A stretch of DNA of 64,000 nucleotides from Elmis aenea (taxonomy: Eukaryota > Arthropoda > Insecta > Coleoptera > Elmidae): assembly GCA_947652605.1 (NCBI GenBank), contig OX393578.1, forward strand, positions 36,213,470 to 36,277,469. The letters run 5' to 3'. A program made the position numbers and the translations under genes. The notes under the pieces were generated by a model. It saw only the letters and a list, made by a program, of their open reading frames with translations. It searched no databases and was not told where the DNA came from. Shown here piece after piece: positions 9,898-20,880 of the stretch; position 1 is the first letter of the stretch, and every line of letters starts with the position of its first letter.

Positions 9898-11360
9898 TGA
9901 ATTAATTTTTAATCTATTATCCTTTAACGAATTCAACAGATAATATACGATATAAAAAATTCTTATTGCTATATCATTCTAATGTCTTTACCTAAAATAA
10001 AATAGCGGCACCAGCTTTAATTTATGTCATAAAAATAATAAATAAATAAAATTTAATAAAATGTAGATTATTCGCATTTTTTACTATCGATTTTTATTTA
10101 CTTATTAATTTTTTAATTAAATATTTACTACTTGCACTGTTATGAAACAATAAGGAAACAAAAAAAAAAAAAAACTAAGAGCAATATAATGCGTAAGATA
10201 TGACGAAAAGGTACGATTATCACACTTTTTTTTGTTTCTTGGCACACCAAATCTTAAAAGCGTTTTTATAAATTTTTAAACTATTTTGAGACAAATTATC
10301 GAAATAAATATTTCGGTGTCAAAATCAAATAGATTTCATTAAAAATTTATGCATTTCATGTATTTCGACATAAAAACCGTGCTGAAACAATTAAATGTCG
10401 CCATTTTATACAAATCTGTATCTTAAAATTTTACTTTAAAAAAAGTTGGGTTTGTTTTCAATAACTACAACGAAGGTATTTAAGATTTATAGGTCTATTT
10501 AAAAAATTAAAACATTGCCTAATTTAACAAATTTTGTATATCTTGCGGGCAATTTTCGCGATTCCAATGTTGTTCCTCGCACCTATTTGGCGCACATTTG
10601 ATCCTTGAAAATATATATATCTTAGATTAGATTAGTTCACGTTATTTTTAAATTATGATTAAATATTATGTTTAAAAAAATATAGGTATACAAAACGTTC
10701 ACGAAAATCAAAACATAAGTAAATAAGCAAACAATAACGAAGCAATAAAGCAATAAAAAAGTAATTTATCAATCACATTTTAAAAGAAGTTTCATTAGAC
10801 GCATTTGGTTTTAGTCTTTTAGCTAAAAGGAAAATTAAGGCTCAAAAGTATAATAAATCTTAAAATATTATCTTTTTTATGCTATTTACGCACAAAAGTT
10901 GCTATGTATTAAGAACAGAAAAATCAATGCACGAAGTTATTACTCGGAATGAATAAAACCAGAAAAAGCAAATTATTTATTCTTTAGCATTAATTTCCAA
11001 CTGCTAGGTATTAATTACTCACACGTTAAATAAAATTAGTCGAAAATGTTATTTTTTAGCCACGCTATAATCTCTATGGTCTCTCTGAATGCGTTCATTA
11101 CTCATTAGTCCCATATTCAAACATTAGTTCAAACCGACTATACAGGCGTGTTGTATCACAAGAGATTTTGAATGCAGGACATACGTGTCCTTATCTATCT
11201 TATTAGTATCTAGTTGCATATGAATATGATATCGCTTTACTGGTACATGTTCGAATACCTTCAGCAATAATTTTATTATAGATGAAGTGTAAATTACTGG
11301 TCATGGGTGATGTCCAAGGTTAAATTATATACATATGTTTGCTAAAAGGAAATACGTAGC
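9898..11360. other. AT-rich sequence with possible old repeat fragments
   Basis: No gene found. Around 10440-10500 a segment (TTTTCAATAACTACAACGAAGG) resembles part of the palindromic repeat family at 9098-9560, so old fragments may be present. Confidence 0.35.
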
Positions 11361-11950
11361 TTATACAGAAAGTTCCCAAACTTTTGAAATCCATTTTTTT
11401 TCCGCCCAATTTGGAAGTTATTCGGTCTTGTCGCCTTAAAAGTACTTCTATCCACTTCGTAAACAACGCTGCCAACGTTTCTTTCATTGTTCGACACATT
11501 TCTGGGACTCTTCTTTTGGGATACTGTGCAGTTCCACTAACGAATTTTTCTTGATCTAATCCTAATCAATCAACGGTCTTTTAGCGTAATATTTAATGTT
11601 GAGATGTTTCGTGTTTCGCATATACGGTGTTTTTCCAAAAACTAAGGAGTAGTAGCGATATGTGCGCCGGCGCATTGTCAGCTTTGAGCATCTATGGATT
11701 TTCCTCCAAGAATAGAGCCTTTTTTTTTTCGAATAGCCCCACGAAAACGTTTTAGGAGTATTACTTTCAGATAATATTTGTCGTTCACTATTTTGCCTTG
11801 TGGAAAAATTCATAGTATACGACACCCTCAAAATCAGTTTTGAATTTTGAGGGTCATCCTGAACAAAGATCATGATCGACTGAAGTTGGGTCACCTTTAA
11901 AACATTTTCACTATTCGTACGTTTGAGTCCCACTTTCGAATGTTGTTTTT
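11361..11950 (-). pseudogene. Mariner transposase relic
   Basis: Conceptual translation of the minus strand shows mariner pieces in shifting frames: VVYYEFFHKAK, then VNDKYYLKVILLKRFRGAIR, then the catalytic motif ADNAPAH at about 11670-11685, and a decayed C-terminal KRWQRCL near 11470. Several frameshifts and stops make it inactive. The left border may be the sequence TACAGAAAGTTCCCAAACTT at about 11363. The N-terminal part is missing; a Harbinger-type MITE fragment adjoins it at 11966. Confidence 0.65.
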
Positions 11951-11965
11951 ACATTGCCAATTTAA

Positions 11966-12105
11966 GGATAGTTCACACGGTGAAATTTAATGTCGCGACA
12001 TCAAAAGTCGCGACTTTTGATGTCACCGTGTGAACAGCCCAATGTTGCTACTTTAAATGTCGCGACATCGATATTGACAGTTCGGCCTTTGACGTAAGCC
12101 TACCA
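11966..12105. mobile_element. Fragment of a TTCACACGGTGAC-type MITE
   Basis: Begins TAGTTCACACGGTGAAATTT and contains the inverted GTCACCGTGTGAAC about 60 bases on, then a segment (TGACGTAAGCCTACCAT) found in reverse at 39250-39300. It is a partial copy of the 460-bp element at 38943-39402. Confidence 0.65.
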
Positions 12106-12990
12106 TCTGAGAGCCCTATTATGTAGAAGTGTTTGTTTAGCCCACATTGTCCTGTGACCAGTCCTGTGGCTGCTCTGATGTCTGCTCTGCACATCCTGAG
12201 CATTTTTTCTGTCTTTTCTTTAGAAAACATTGACAGGATAGCCTTAGAATGGGCTTGTCCTGCAACTTTTTTCCCATGAGCATTATGCCGTTGTATCAAT
12301 GTCATTAAGACACCGTTTAACTGTTCCATAGGATGTACCAACTGCGGGTTCTGGTTCGAAGAAAGGTGTCTCGCTGCCAATTTTGGCTAGGCGATCTGCC
12401 TTCTCGTTTCCTGGTACATTAGTGTGCCCTGGGCACCATACCAGTTTAACATTATTCCTGCTTCCTAGCACGTCGAGTGCCCCATTCAGTTCAGAATAAG
12501 TCCTGAGTTTACTTCCGACGAGCCAAGAGCTTTTAACGCTGCTTGGCTGTCGGACACTATGAAGTTCCTTTTATTATTAAAATCTCTTTCTAATACTGTT
12601 TCTGCACAAGTGCATAGCGTACACCTCGGCTTGAAATATGGTTGCACACTGTCCAAGGCTTACAGATATGCCTCGTCTCAGTTGTGCTGCCCCCATATTC
12701 CGCAGCCTAAGCCATTTTGATTTTGCGTTTGTGACCCGTCCGTATACCAGACTAAGCCTTTAAGCTTTATTTCTTGACGCTCTCATTGATCCCGTGTTAG
12801 AATTGTAATTCCAAAGGTTTTCTCAATGGCTAGCGTCCTGTTTATTCTATTCGAAATCATATTTAATGTCGGATGGGTGTCGATCTCGTTAAGAATTGCT
12901 AAGTGCCCTTCTCTATGTCTCCCTTCTTTGGAGGCCAAAACCAATACAACAAAAGTTTTGCCAGACGTGACGCTTTAAGAAACTGAATAA
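12048..12990 (-). pseudogene. Non-LTR retrotransposon relic: RNase H and C-terminal region
   Basis: The minus strand encodes, with frame breaks, WYTDGSQT near 12750 (first acidic residue of RNase H), then SDSQAALKAL near 12545, then VWCPGHTNVPGNEKADRLAK at about 12380-12440 (classic C-terminal RNase H motif). A cysteine-poor tail with RADIRAATGLVTGQCGLNKH follows near 12130-12190. This order is typical of insect R1/Jockey/I-type elements that carry an RNase H domain. No reverse transcriptase was recognised upstream. Stops and frameshifts show that it is dead. Confidence 0.75.
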
Positions 12991-14949
12991 ATTCTCATAT
13001 ACTGTCAAGTGTCGACCCTATTTGTCTGACACTGCTCTATATTATAGAGGTACCTATCCCAAACGCATCCCGCTAGTAGCGGTTATTCACGAGCAACCTC
13101 AACAGTTCAAGAACTTCCCGAACAAGCCACGTATGCACATACGAGATCCGAGCTGACTTTATAGAGCATTTTTAAACTAACAGGCCGTAAAGTTCAAAAC
13201 CCGCACTTTTATATTATCTAGTGTTTTACCTATCACTTGACGTTTAATTATTAAAGTCAAGTTAGTTACTTCCTAGTTTATTAAGCTTTTAAAATAGTGA
13301 AAGTAAGGAAAATAGGTGTTGGCCCGAGAGGATTTTCAAATTATGATTTATTACGATTTAAAAAGGGTTTAAGCGCTTTCAAGTGCAACAGGAGTTTATA
13401 TTTAGCTTTTATAGAACAAATGCTTTTCTTGGTTACGATATATTGCTGATGTAAAGAATTTTGACGCGAAATGAAATCATTTTAGCATTATGTATGTATT
13501 TATTAATTAATTATATAAAAACATTTTAACATCGACGCAATTAATTTACGTGATTGGCCTTAGTAAAATGAAAAGTGAGAATGTTATTCAAAATCACTGT
13601 AGTTTAGAAATTTAGTTTTGAACTTTAATTAATTGAACGTTAAGTTATAAGTCGAATATTAAATTACTCAACACTTTGTAATTAACACAAGTTAACAAAA
13701 AACGGCCAATAGCTTCATATTTCTTGCAATTATACGTGTCCTTGTAATCTAGGGCACTAAGTAATGTAACTTCAATTAATTACTTAATAAACAAGTTTAA
13801 TAAATAAGTTGTTTACGACCTAAGCATATCGAACATAACACGTTAAAGCAAAAAATCACTTAAAAAAATTATTTAATGCCGTAAATTTATCTAAGACGCA
13901 TACAACTATAGAATTTACCAATAGGTATAATTATTACACAGTAGGTACATATTTTAATCAATTTTAAATTATAGTTTAATATGTGGTAAAGAAAAAATAT
14001 TTTTTATTTCATATAATTTTACTACGAAAGTAAAACAAACGAAACTCAATAAAGGGTTTAGAAATAAAAGTAGAACTGAAAATTATGTAAAATAAAACGA
14101 TCCAGCTTCAAAGACTACCCTGAACCCACCTTTAGGGCATTTTAGAGTAATGTGTCAACCTAGATTTTAATGTTCCTAGAGCTGAAGGTTATTGGTCAGT
14201 TTTAAGTCTTCTTTATCAGTACAGGGTGTACCAGTAAGAACTTACCAACACTACAACTGCTTTATTTTAACCTTTGGTGTTTACTACCAAATATTTTTTT
14301 AAATAGACTGCAGTATTAAGATTTACTCGTACATGTATTTAATTTAATTGGGACATTGGAATAATACGTTTTATTTTCAATTATTTTTGGAGACCCTTCT
14401 TAAATAGTGGGTGTAACTGAGTTCTGGTACTTACACCCTATTTTTAAAGTTTTGATTTAAGATAAATAAAATTATAGATATATGATATGTGTAAAAAAAC
14501 CGGATTATTTGAACATTTGTACACTATTTTTTCACTTCCGGTTTCGCCGGATACGCCCCTTACTTTGTTATTTCAATTGGAACATCCCTTATATTTTTGG
14601 AAATAACATACAAGTTTGAAAACAACTGCACCATTTTGGTTAATTTTTGTTAACTCAAATAATTTTTGGACGAACATTAATTTTTTTATTAATTGTGCCG
14701 TGACCTGCACAAATAAAATTTTATTAAGTGTCCGTGAAACGTTTTTGTAAATGTTAATCAACATTTACGTTACTTTAAAGTTTAAACAAGAGACTGACAG
14801 CCAAACGCTCCCTTATAATACAGCTATTAACAATTTAAAGACGAATCTAGTTGTGTTCGAAAAACGTTTTCGGAAATTTTATTTGACATTTATGTTACTT
14901 TAATCGGCTCGCAGAATCGTTTTTTTGACAAAAAGTCAATGTTTGTAAA
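12991..14949. other. Intergenic sequence, no gene seen
   Basis: AT-rich. Repeated motifs around GTTACTTTAA at about 14768 and 14895 and a CAGGGTGTACCAG stretch near 14221 suggest old repeats. Nothing here supports a coding or RNA gene. Confidence 0.35.
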
Positions 14950-15348
14950 TGGAATGGAATTGGTGCATTAGGTTATTTAAATTGAGAACTTTCTGACGAA
15001 TTCAAAATACCAATAGGCAATAACTTGAATTTGTGTTGGCAGGCTACTTTAAAGATTTAAAATATTAAAAAGATTTATTAGAAGATCCTGTTAAACGCAG
15101 TACATTGTGCCTGACTGCAACAAAACAAATTATCGTTATCTTCAACTACTAAAGTTATTTATTTAAAAAATCTAAAAATTTTCGTTATAACTGGTGGGAA
15201 TTAACCACAGTACGATCTTAATGACTTTTTATATATTCAAAGTCTTTGAAGCAGCCTTCCAACACAAATAACTATAAGTTATTGGTATTATTAAATTTGT
15301 CAGAAAATTCTCTATTTAAATAACCGCATGTACCAGCTCCATTCCATT
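14950..15348. repeat. Inverted repeat, probable MITE
   Basis: The segment starting ATGGAATGGAATTGGTGCAT at about 14950 is mirrored, with mismatches, by the sequence ending AGCTCCATTCCAT near 15348. Arms also share TTATTTAAAT and the TCTGACGAATT region. The palindrome is imperfect, so the insertion is not recent. Superfamily unknown. Confidence 0.6.
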
Positions 15349-15753
15349 TAAAAAAATATTTACTACTCTCGTTCGTTAAATAATTTTTTCACAGGTTACA
15401 GTTACTATATTGTTGTTTTTTATTTACAAAAATTGCTTTTCGAAATTTCTCAACTATCAAATATTGTATTTTAAAATAAAAGGTGGCTTAAAAAAGTTAA
15501 AAACTATAATTACAATTTAAAATTGAGTATGTTAAAAGTTTTTTTAATTTTAATTGTTAATTATTGTAAATTGGAGGAGATACACTTAACTTGTTTGATT
15601 AGCGGTGTTAATTTCACATTTTTTTAAGAATATCATATTATATAAAATTAAATAAAGTAACCCACTAAAATTAACGCTACCGATTGAAAAGCTAAAATAT
15701 CTTGCTCTTATTTTAAAACCCTGTGTTTACCTCAGAACGATTTAAATTTAATA

Positions 15754-15808
15754 ATGTACCAACTTCCTGACAAACCACCCAAATTCAAAATCAAGATGGA
15801 AGATCAAG
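15754..15808 (+). other. Candidate short coding exon
   Basis: ATG at 15754 starts a frame encoding about 18 residues (MYQLPDKPPKFKIKMEDQ) that runs straight into a good donor, G|GTACGT at 15809. A pyrimidine-rich CCTCAG acceptor-like site at 15735 would allow an internal exon instead. The composition is less AT-biased than its surroundings. I do not recognise the peptide and cannot connect it to another exon. It could be a first coding exon of a gene in this region or chance. Confidence 0.25.
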
Positions 15809-16818
15809 GTACGTTTAAATAAATTAAAATATTATTAATGGCCAAGTGAAATTTTTTGTTTTAAAGTTTTGTATGAAACTTCTGAAAACTGCCTTTTGTT
15901 GTATTGTTATCGTTTCATGTACCTAATTCTAATTGTAAGTCCAATGTGACTTTAAAACTTTTCCGCGTGTCAATTAGCCTCGAAAAATGTCTCTTAGTAG
16001 CACGGCTTTTATGAAAATTGTTTGTTATATTTTTGTTTTTAACCTAAAATGTTTCTTATTTGAAATTAATTTAATTTTTAAATATTATTGTCTATGCAGA
16101 AATACAATTTATGTGTGTGATGTGTAAACCTACTCGTACATCAATATTGCACAGTGTAGTTAAGTTAGTTCAATTTTTGCTGCATTTTAGCATAAGATAT
16201 TTTACTGTAAATATTTGAATATTAAAACTTATTAAAAAAGATTAACGAAATCAATTTTGTTTGCATCAATATTTATACATAAAAAACATAAATAATTAAA
16301 ACCAAGTTTAATTTTGTCGAAGATAAGAAACGCTTTTTATTAAATTAATATATAAAAATGATTAAAAAATTACTCAAAATACGACTTATAGTATATTCTA
16401 TAAGCAAGTAGTCCCTAAATCAGGGTTTTTAAAATTCTCTTAACCACGATATTAGTTTCGAAAATGTGCTTGACTCTTTTACGCTACGAGAATGATATAT
16501 ACAATTTAATTTAACCAAAACGAAAAGAAGTTCGACGAAGTAGAAATTATGTCTCATAAAAAGTTTAGTATAGATTAAATTTAATGTAATGTAATTTAAA
16601 TAAAATGTAAAAAGGTATAGGTTTGATTATTTTTTTTACTTTTGTACAAACATATTGATAAAATAATTAAAAGATTTGTAAAAAGTCACCACCCATGCTA
16701 AACAATATTTTGCAATTTAAAAAAATATATAAAAATTTGTACCAATGATGAAAGTTTGGCTACAACAGTATTTGCATTAAAACATAAGCTGAGTGTTCCG
16801 ACGACAAAGTATGTACTT
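15809..16818. other. AT-rich sequence, no gene seen
   Basis: No exon, RNA gene or delimited element recognised. Confidence 0.35.
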
Positions 16819-17202
16819 CAGTGGCATACGCAAGGGGGGGAATTGGGAGAATAAACTCTACCCGAAAATTTGAAATGGAATAAAAATTTAAATTACGGCA
16901 TTTCCAAACATATAAAATACGTATAAAATATATTATATTTTTGTATATTTTACTTATAAATGCTATTTTTGGGTACGTTTGACGTTAAAAATTGGAACAT
17001 TTTTGCCTATGGCACTGTTACCCGGGAGCCTACCACCCCCCTGGCCCCCCCGCACCACTTTCTTGCAATGCACTTTGTGTGTGTAGCCCCCCTAGATCAT
17101 TATCTAATTTTACCATTACCATGCCCCATTTAAAATTAGTCAGTATTATTTTTGCAAATGAAAACAATATCCCCCCGAAATATTTTTCTGCGTACGCAAC
17201 TG
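16819..17202. mobile_element. hAT-type MITE with perfect 8-bp TSD ATGTACTT
   Basis: ATGTACTT occurs at 16811-16818 and again at 17203-17210. The element between starts CAGTGGCATACGCA and ends TGCGTACGCAACTG, imperfect inverted repeats with the CAGTG start typical of hAT elements. C-rich tracts sit just inside each end. It is 384 bp long; open frames inside are incidental. Confidence 0.85.
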
Positions 17203-17531
17203 ATGTACTTTACAAACTTTTGTAAAACCGAAATTATCCTAATCAATCATGTGTAAAAATATTAAGGGAGAGTTCGAAAATATTAAATATTAAATATTAA
17301 CAATTTATAATAATGTTAAAGAAATTGTAGAAGATCCAATTTTGTTTTTATCTTTTTGTTGTGTTTTAGCTGTGCTAAACACCCTTCAATACGAAAGTAC
17401 TTGAATGATTTAGGAAATTTTAAGTAAAACCATGCAAAATGACGAATAATCAAGTTCATATAATAAACTAAATATACTTAAGTATATTTATTTATTTGTT
17501 CAAGTTCAACTTGGCTTTTTTCAATCTCTAA

Positions 17532-18316
17532 AGCCTAGTCCAGATTGTAAACAAATTTTTCGGAACAATATTGAACACTGTGCCTAAACAGTTGCGAAAC
17601 ATTTTTTCGGAACAATCTGTATACGTTGTTCCGCGTCCAGACTAAAGCCAGTGTTTCGGTGTTTCTCAAGTGATTATCATGTCCAGTGAGACTATTGCAG
17701 GAATTTGTACTGCCAATTTATATATTTTACTTAACGGCCGAAGGAATAAAGAAAAGAAAAGAAGAAGGTGGTGGATACGGAAAGCACTAATGTAAGGCAC
17801 CAGTTATGGCAATGAATAAAGAATGGTGAAGAACCACTTTTCTTAGTGCCTTGCAGTTTTTTGTACTCCAGTCGAAATTGGGATTTTAGCATGTGCACTT
17901 TCTTTTCAACTTCAGCAACTGTTACATCACATAATTGCGCAATATTTCCAAAAGAATCCCTCTTTTTATTCCTATTTTTGTATTCAACACATGTGACATC
18001 CCACAAACAAGATGTGCTATGAACTTTTTCCATCAGTTGTAAAGTTTTTTCTTGATTCCACATTGTTATAAATATATAACCAAGAATCACTCTAACCAAA
18101 ACTCTGTTTGACTGAACCATTTTTGACAACAGACTTGTTCAATGTTCCAATGTTTCCCATATAAACGGGAAACAAGGAACAGGGCTTTTTTTGTTTCGCA
18201 ACATTAGTGAAACAGTTCCGAAACAAGCTAGAAGCAAAGTTGAGCTGTTTCGAAACATCGGGAACATTGTTTATGAACACTGTTCCGAAACATTTGTTTA
18301 CAATCTGGACTAGGCT
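17532..18316 (-). mobile_element. PIF/Harbinger-like element coding a MADF protein (copy 1)
   Basis: The termini AGCCTAGTCCAGATTGTAAA and its inverse at the right end are flanked by TAA at 17529-17531 and 18317-18319. A 3-bp TWA duplication is the PIF/Harbinger hallmark. Further inward, both arms carry copies of GTTTCGGAACA/TGTTCCGAAAC. The element is 785 bp and contains one frame (17731-18129, minus). No DDE nuclease is present. A second copy lies at 58024-59003. Confidence 0.75.
17731..18129 (-). CDS. MADF-domain protein encoded by the Harbinger-like element
   Basis: A 132-residue frame. Residues about 28-95 match the MADF fold pattern: LMEKVHSTSCLWD (conserved aromatic/Trp), VEYKNRNKKRDSF, then AEVEKKVHMLKSQFRLEYKKLQ. 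MADF is a Myb/SANT-related DNA-binding domain. PIF/Harbinger elements commonly carry such a DNA-binding partner beside the nuclease. Here only the partner is present. The last roughly 35 residues look unrelated and may come from a frameshift or truncation. The frame stays open in copy 2 with about seven substitutions. Inferred role: binding of element ends or regulation in trans. Confidence 0.6.
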   Translation of the reverse strand: MSKMVQSNRVLVRVILGYIFITMWNQEKTLQLMEKVHSTSCLWDVTCVEYKNRNKKRDSFGNIAQLCDVTVAEVEKKVHMLKSQFRLEYKKLQGTKKSGSSPFFIHCHNWCLTLVLSVSTTFFFSFLYSFGR

Positions 18317-18319
18317 TAA

Positions 18320-20510
18320 CGTAAAATCGTCCTAGACATCCAATTTTATCAGCGAAAAACGAATGATATTATGTGACTCATTTAGAATTCTCTCAGCCAA
18401 TAAATTTCTACGGCATAAAAGCAATGCGCAACGTTTTTATAACCTACGACTCTCAAATAACAGGAAATGAAACACTTTTTCCGTATTTGTTGGATTTTAT
18501 ATCTTGTTAACCAAAAATTTATTGAACATTAAATGCTTAAATCTCACTTATGTCTCTCATGATAAAAGACTAAAAATGAATTTGTTTTAGGTAAATAAAA
18601 CTTTAATAATTTGAGATAGAAATAAAACATGATTGATTTTTGCTGTAAAACAAAAATAATAATAACCAATAAAGTACTGCTGTTAAAAGTTATTTGTTTT
18701 ACTTTTATTCGTGCATTTTGCTATCTTTTTATCAGTTGTTTTAGCAATAATGACAACGGTGGTTTTTTATTACAACATATTTGGTGGAGGCGTGGGTTAT
18801 GAAACACTATTATCGTAAAAAGTGCTATATGCAATAAGTGTACTGATAAAATTCAGAAATATATAGTTTTATTCTGGCATAATGACGAGTAAAAGGGATT
18901 TTAATCTTTCTAATTTATCTTTTAGGAGGCTAATATTATGTGTAGTATCAAAATTACTTAGCCATATCATATGAAAGTTAGTTAGGCTCTCGAAATAAAT
19001 TACTTGGTGTAAATTTGTTATATCACAGAGCAAAAGGGTTTAAACTTCTTCTATACTTCTTTTAAGTAGGTAGGTATATTAACTACTGCCAAATTTAATT
19101 AAAATAATATTTAGTTTTTTATATCAATATTTAAATCATTTATATACATATAACTTTAATAAAAATTATAGATACATTGCAAACAAATTGTGTTAATAAA
19201 ATTTACTTAAAATCTAAAAAGTTAAGAATTATAGAACCATTTTTAACCAAGTAATTAATTAACTTATAACAGAAAATGTTTGTTAAGTTGTTGTTTATTT
19301 TGCTAGCAACTACACATATTTTAGATACATTCACCAAAGTAATATTTGCAATACGTGTTGTTTTATTTTATGATAACAATGTAGGCCAAGGTTTTGTCTA
19401 TTATTATTTACCGATTTTATTTGAATGGCACAAATAGCTTGAACACGTGCATGAAATAAAACATCTCCTTTTAATAGTAACTTATTTTTCGTGTCTAAAA
19501 TCGGTTGAATGATTTCAACACGTTCATTGCAAATTTCAGTTATTATTTTATCAATTTATTTCACTACAATTTTTGTTTATAGACAGATTACAACAGCAAT
19601 TAGGGAATTAAAAAAATATTGGCTATTTTAAACCGTTTATTAATGATAGTGCACTGTTAATCACATTGATTTAAATCAATGAAAAAACAAAATGATCGTA
19701 AATTTATTTAAACATTATTTAAGGTAGCAATAAGGCTGTTTCTACTCAATAAAAAGTTTTTGAAGTAAACTAATTGTAAAATTAGTATCGTTTGGCAAAT
19801 GGCAGATAATACTACAGTGTCCCAAATTTAAAGCTCAACATGGAGATCTCGCGTATCTGAAGAACTAAGGAGCCCGTTAAATTGAGACAAAGTTGCGAAA
19901 CCTAGTGCTGAATTTAAATATGAAAAAGAAAGTACAATGGCCCTCTTAGTTCAACAGGTATGTATATAAAAAAAATGGATTTTCGTTGTCTTTGCTTTAT
20001 TGCCTTTAATTTAAGAGATATTAAAAAAATTAAACGCTTTTTTAAAGCAACTGTCTGTGCTCCATACCGTGCTCTAACTAGATTTTTTCAAAAGTTTTTT
20101 CTGTTTTAGACTATCATCAACGTTGTTATTTCTTACAGGCGCCATACTATATTTTCACATTAGAATACAGTCCTAAAAACACAATGACGTGCCATACTAT
20201 ATTTATTAAACTGTTTTTTAAAAATATTTTTTACCTGTTGAACAGCAAACAAAGCTCTCATTGCTTAAATAAAATACAGAATAATATTGCCTGTTGTTAC
20301 TCACTGATAGAAATGATTATTATAAAATAATGGTAATGACCATAAACTTTCAAAAATAATTACGGTTCTAGACATGTTTTTTCAATTTTGCTACATTTTA
20401 AATATGTTTTGTTATTCTAATGCACAAATCCAATATGTGGCTTCTAAAAGAAACAACAAAGTTGATTATGGTTCAAAACAGACGCAATATCTGACATGTA
20501 TATGTATGTA
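18320..20510. other. AT-rich sequence, no gene seen
   Basis: Nothing supported. A less AT-rich stretch at about 19805-19970 (including GGAGCCCGTTAAATTGAGAC) was examined but gives no coherent frame or splice sites. Confidence 0.35.
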
Positions 20511-20880
20511 TAAAGTATTAAATTATTATTTCATTTCCATAGCGACACCACCACACTGATTTTGACATAAATAAAATTATAACCTGCAAACGAAATATAT
20601 TTAATACTAATTTTTGTACCATTCTTAAGCTTTTATATAAAATGCTACATTAAAATTAAATTATTTGTTAAGAATATTAACACAATTTTAGTTTATTATG
20701 AGTTTAAGTTAAAAAACATCGTCAATTTTACAATTTGATTTTGACATTGTTATTGACATTATTTTTGCCACTATTGGCGAAAATTATTTTCGCCACTATA
20801 GACATAAGTAAAACTTTCATGTAGGATAGGCAGTGAGAAAATAACAACTTTCATATACATGAGTAGAAAAAACACTTTTT
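20511..20880. repeat. Dispersed repeat, copy 1 (partner at 38076-38410)
   Basis: Shares a long, near-identical stretch with 38076-38410, including AGCGACACCACCACACTGA and TTCATATACATGAGTAGAAA. Copy 1 has extra bases around a GCCACTATTGGCGAAAAT palindrome. No terminal repeats or coding sequence recognised; family unknown. Confidence 0.75.

Noticed and set aside
11562..11933. 123-codon minus-strand frame as a gene
   Set aside because: The mariner homology lies in other frames (including DNAPAH); this frame is a shadow.
16992..17225. 77-codon frame with proline-rich start
   Set aside because: Lies across a hAT MITE end and its C-rich tract; no domain.
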